From an uncultured Gemmatimonadota bacterium (GTDB lineage: Bacteria; Gemmatimonadota; Gemmatimonadetes; Longimicrobiales; Gaopeijiaceae), in contig CAKZOQ010000181.1 of the NCBI GenBank assembly GCA_937136445.1, positions 1-5,642 of the forward strand: 5,642 nt of DNA. Reading direction: 5' to 3'. The translations under genes were made by a program, and so were the position numbers. Of this stretch, positions 5,323 to 5,642 are shown piece after piece. The notes beneath the pieces are model-generated. The model searched no databases. It saw nothing but the letters and a program-made list of their open reading frames with translations, and was not told the DNA's origin. The first letter of the stretch is position 1, and the number at the start of each line of letters is the position of its first letter.

Positions 5323-5642
5323 CGGTCCGTCTCGGTCCCTACCGGAAGGTTCGAGCAGATGGCGCCGCTGCGGTAGCAGGTCCAGCAGGCAGGCTCCGAC
5401 AGGACCGCCGGCGCCTCCACCGCCTCGTCCAGACCGCCGCCGAGGCGGGCGGACGCCGTGTCCAGGAGGATCGGGCAGGTCCAGACGCCCCGGGCCGTCA
5501 CCAGACGGGAGCGGGAGCAGAGGAGCTGGTCGGCGTCGAATCCCTCCATCATGGCCCGGGTGACCCGCTCGTAGGGTCGGTACCCACCGGTGCGTTTCGC
5601 CTCCTGACCCATCTGGAGGGGGGGCAGGATCTTGATGCGGGC
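5319..5642 (-). CDS. C-terminal part of a probable radical SAM protein with Cys-rich (SPASM-like) tail
   Basis: Only the last 107 residues are in the window; the reading frame is open to the right edge, so the N-terminus and the expected radical SAM CxxxCxxC core are not seen. The fragment begins RIKILPPLQMG and holds five Cys: one in LLCSRSR, one in GVWTCPIL, and a Cys-x2-Cys-x6-Cys group near the end (ACWTC then GAIC). The layout (a Gly-x-x-x-Cys-Pro strand, a short Leu-Gly-containing loop, then clustered Cys) resembles SPASM/twitch auxiliary iron-sulfur domains of radical SAM enzymes. The identification comes from this pattern and from general resemblance, since the catalytic domain is out of view. 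Its TGA overlaps the start of the metallophosphoesterase gene, so the two proteins are probably made together. An internal ATG at 5612 is not the start: the ten codons upstream of it are also coding-like. Confidence 0.7.
   Translation of the reverse strand, partial: ARIKILPPLQMGQEAKRTGGYRPYERVTRAMMEGFDADQLLCSRSRLVTARGVWTCPILLDTASARLGGGLDEAVEAPAVLSEPACWTCYRSGAICSNLPVGTETDR

Noticed and set aside
3867..5376. Plus-strand open frames of 371 and 339 codons opposite the asparaginase and phosphoesterase genes
   Set aside because: Their translations are Arg/Ser/Pro/Gly/Val-rich without motifs, while the minus strand carries clear conserved families over the same bases.

Overview
This is a GC-rich, gene-dense bacterial window from what looks like an uncharacterised chromosome, probably a member of Gemmatimonadota or a close relative. 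That placement is an inference. It rests on a DUF5916/CBM9-like secreted protein start, GTG start codons, C/G-ending codons throughout, and the overall set of gene families. I see no tRNA, rRNA, CRISPR array, insertion sequence or prophage gene. Base and codon use look even across the window, so there is no sign of recent transfer.

Layout from left to right. Positions 1-337 (minus) hold the N-terminus of a secreted DUF5916-type protein that runs off the left edge. Positions 426-2291 (minus) encode a 621-residue fusion of a FakA-like kinase (DhaL plus zinc-type middle domain) with a FakB-like DegV domain, so a whole fatty acid kinase appears to sit on one chain. A 104-bp divergent promoter region (2292-2395) separates it from 2396-3262 (plus), a protein with a type II secretion/type IV pilus ATPase N-terminal domain joined to a complete response-regulator receiver but with no ATPase. 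This gene converges, across a 10-bp gap, with a minus-strand group. Read in its own direction that group is: the C-terminal end of a likely radical SAM protein (5319-5642), a divergent metallophosphoesterase-fold protein (4414-5322), a single-domain asparaginase (3812-4315) and a DUF456 membrane protein (about 3273-3815).

How the genes may work together. The radical SAM and metallophosphoesterase genes overlap by GTGA, and so do the asparaginase and DUF456 genes. Each pair is therefore probably translationally coupled. The 98-bp gap between the pairs could carry a promoter, but none is convincing. The FakA-FakB fusion should phosphorylate fatty acids (exogenous or recycled) for entry into phospholipid synthesis. 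The receiver protein is probably a stand-alone signalling or adaptor protein for a pilus or secretion system encoded elsewhere.

The best candidates for something undescribed are the coupled radical SAM plus metallophosphoesterase-like pair, in which several canonical phosphoesterase metal ligands are replaced, and the ATPase-less T2SSE_N-receiver protein. The rest looks like ordinary chromosomal housekeeping or accessory content.
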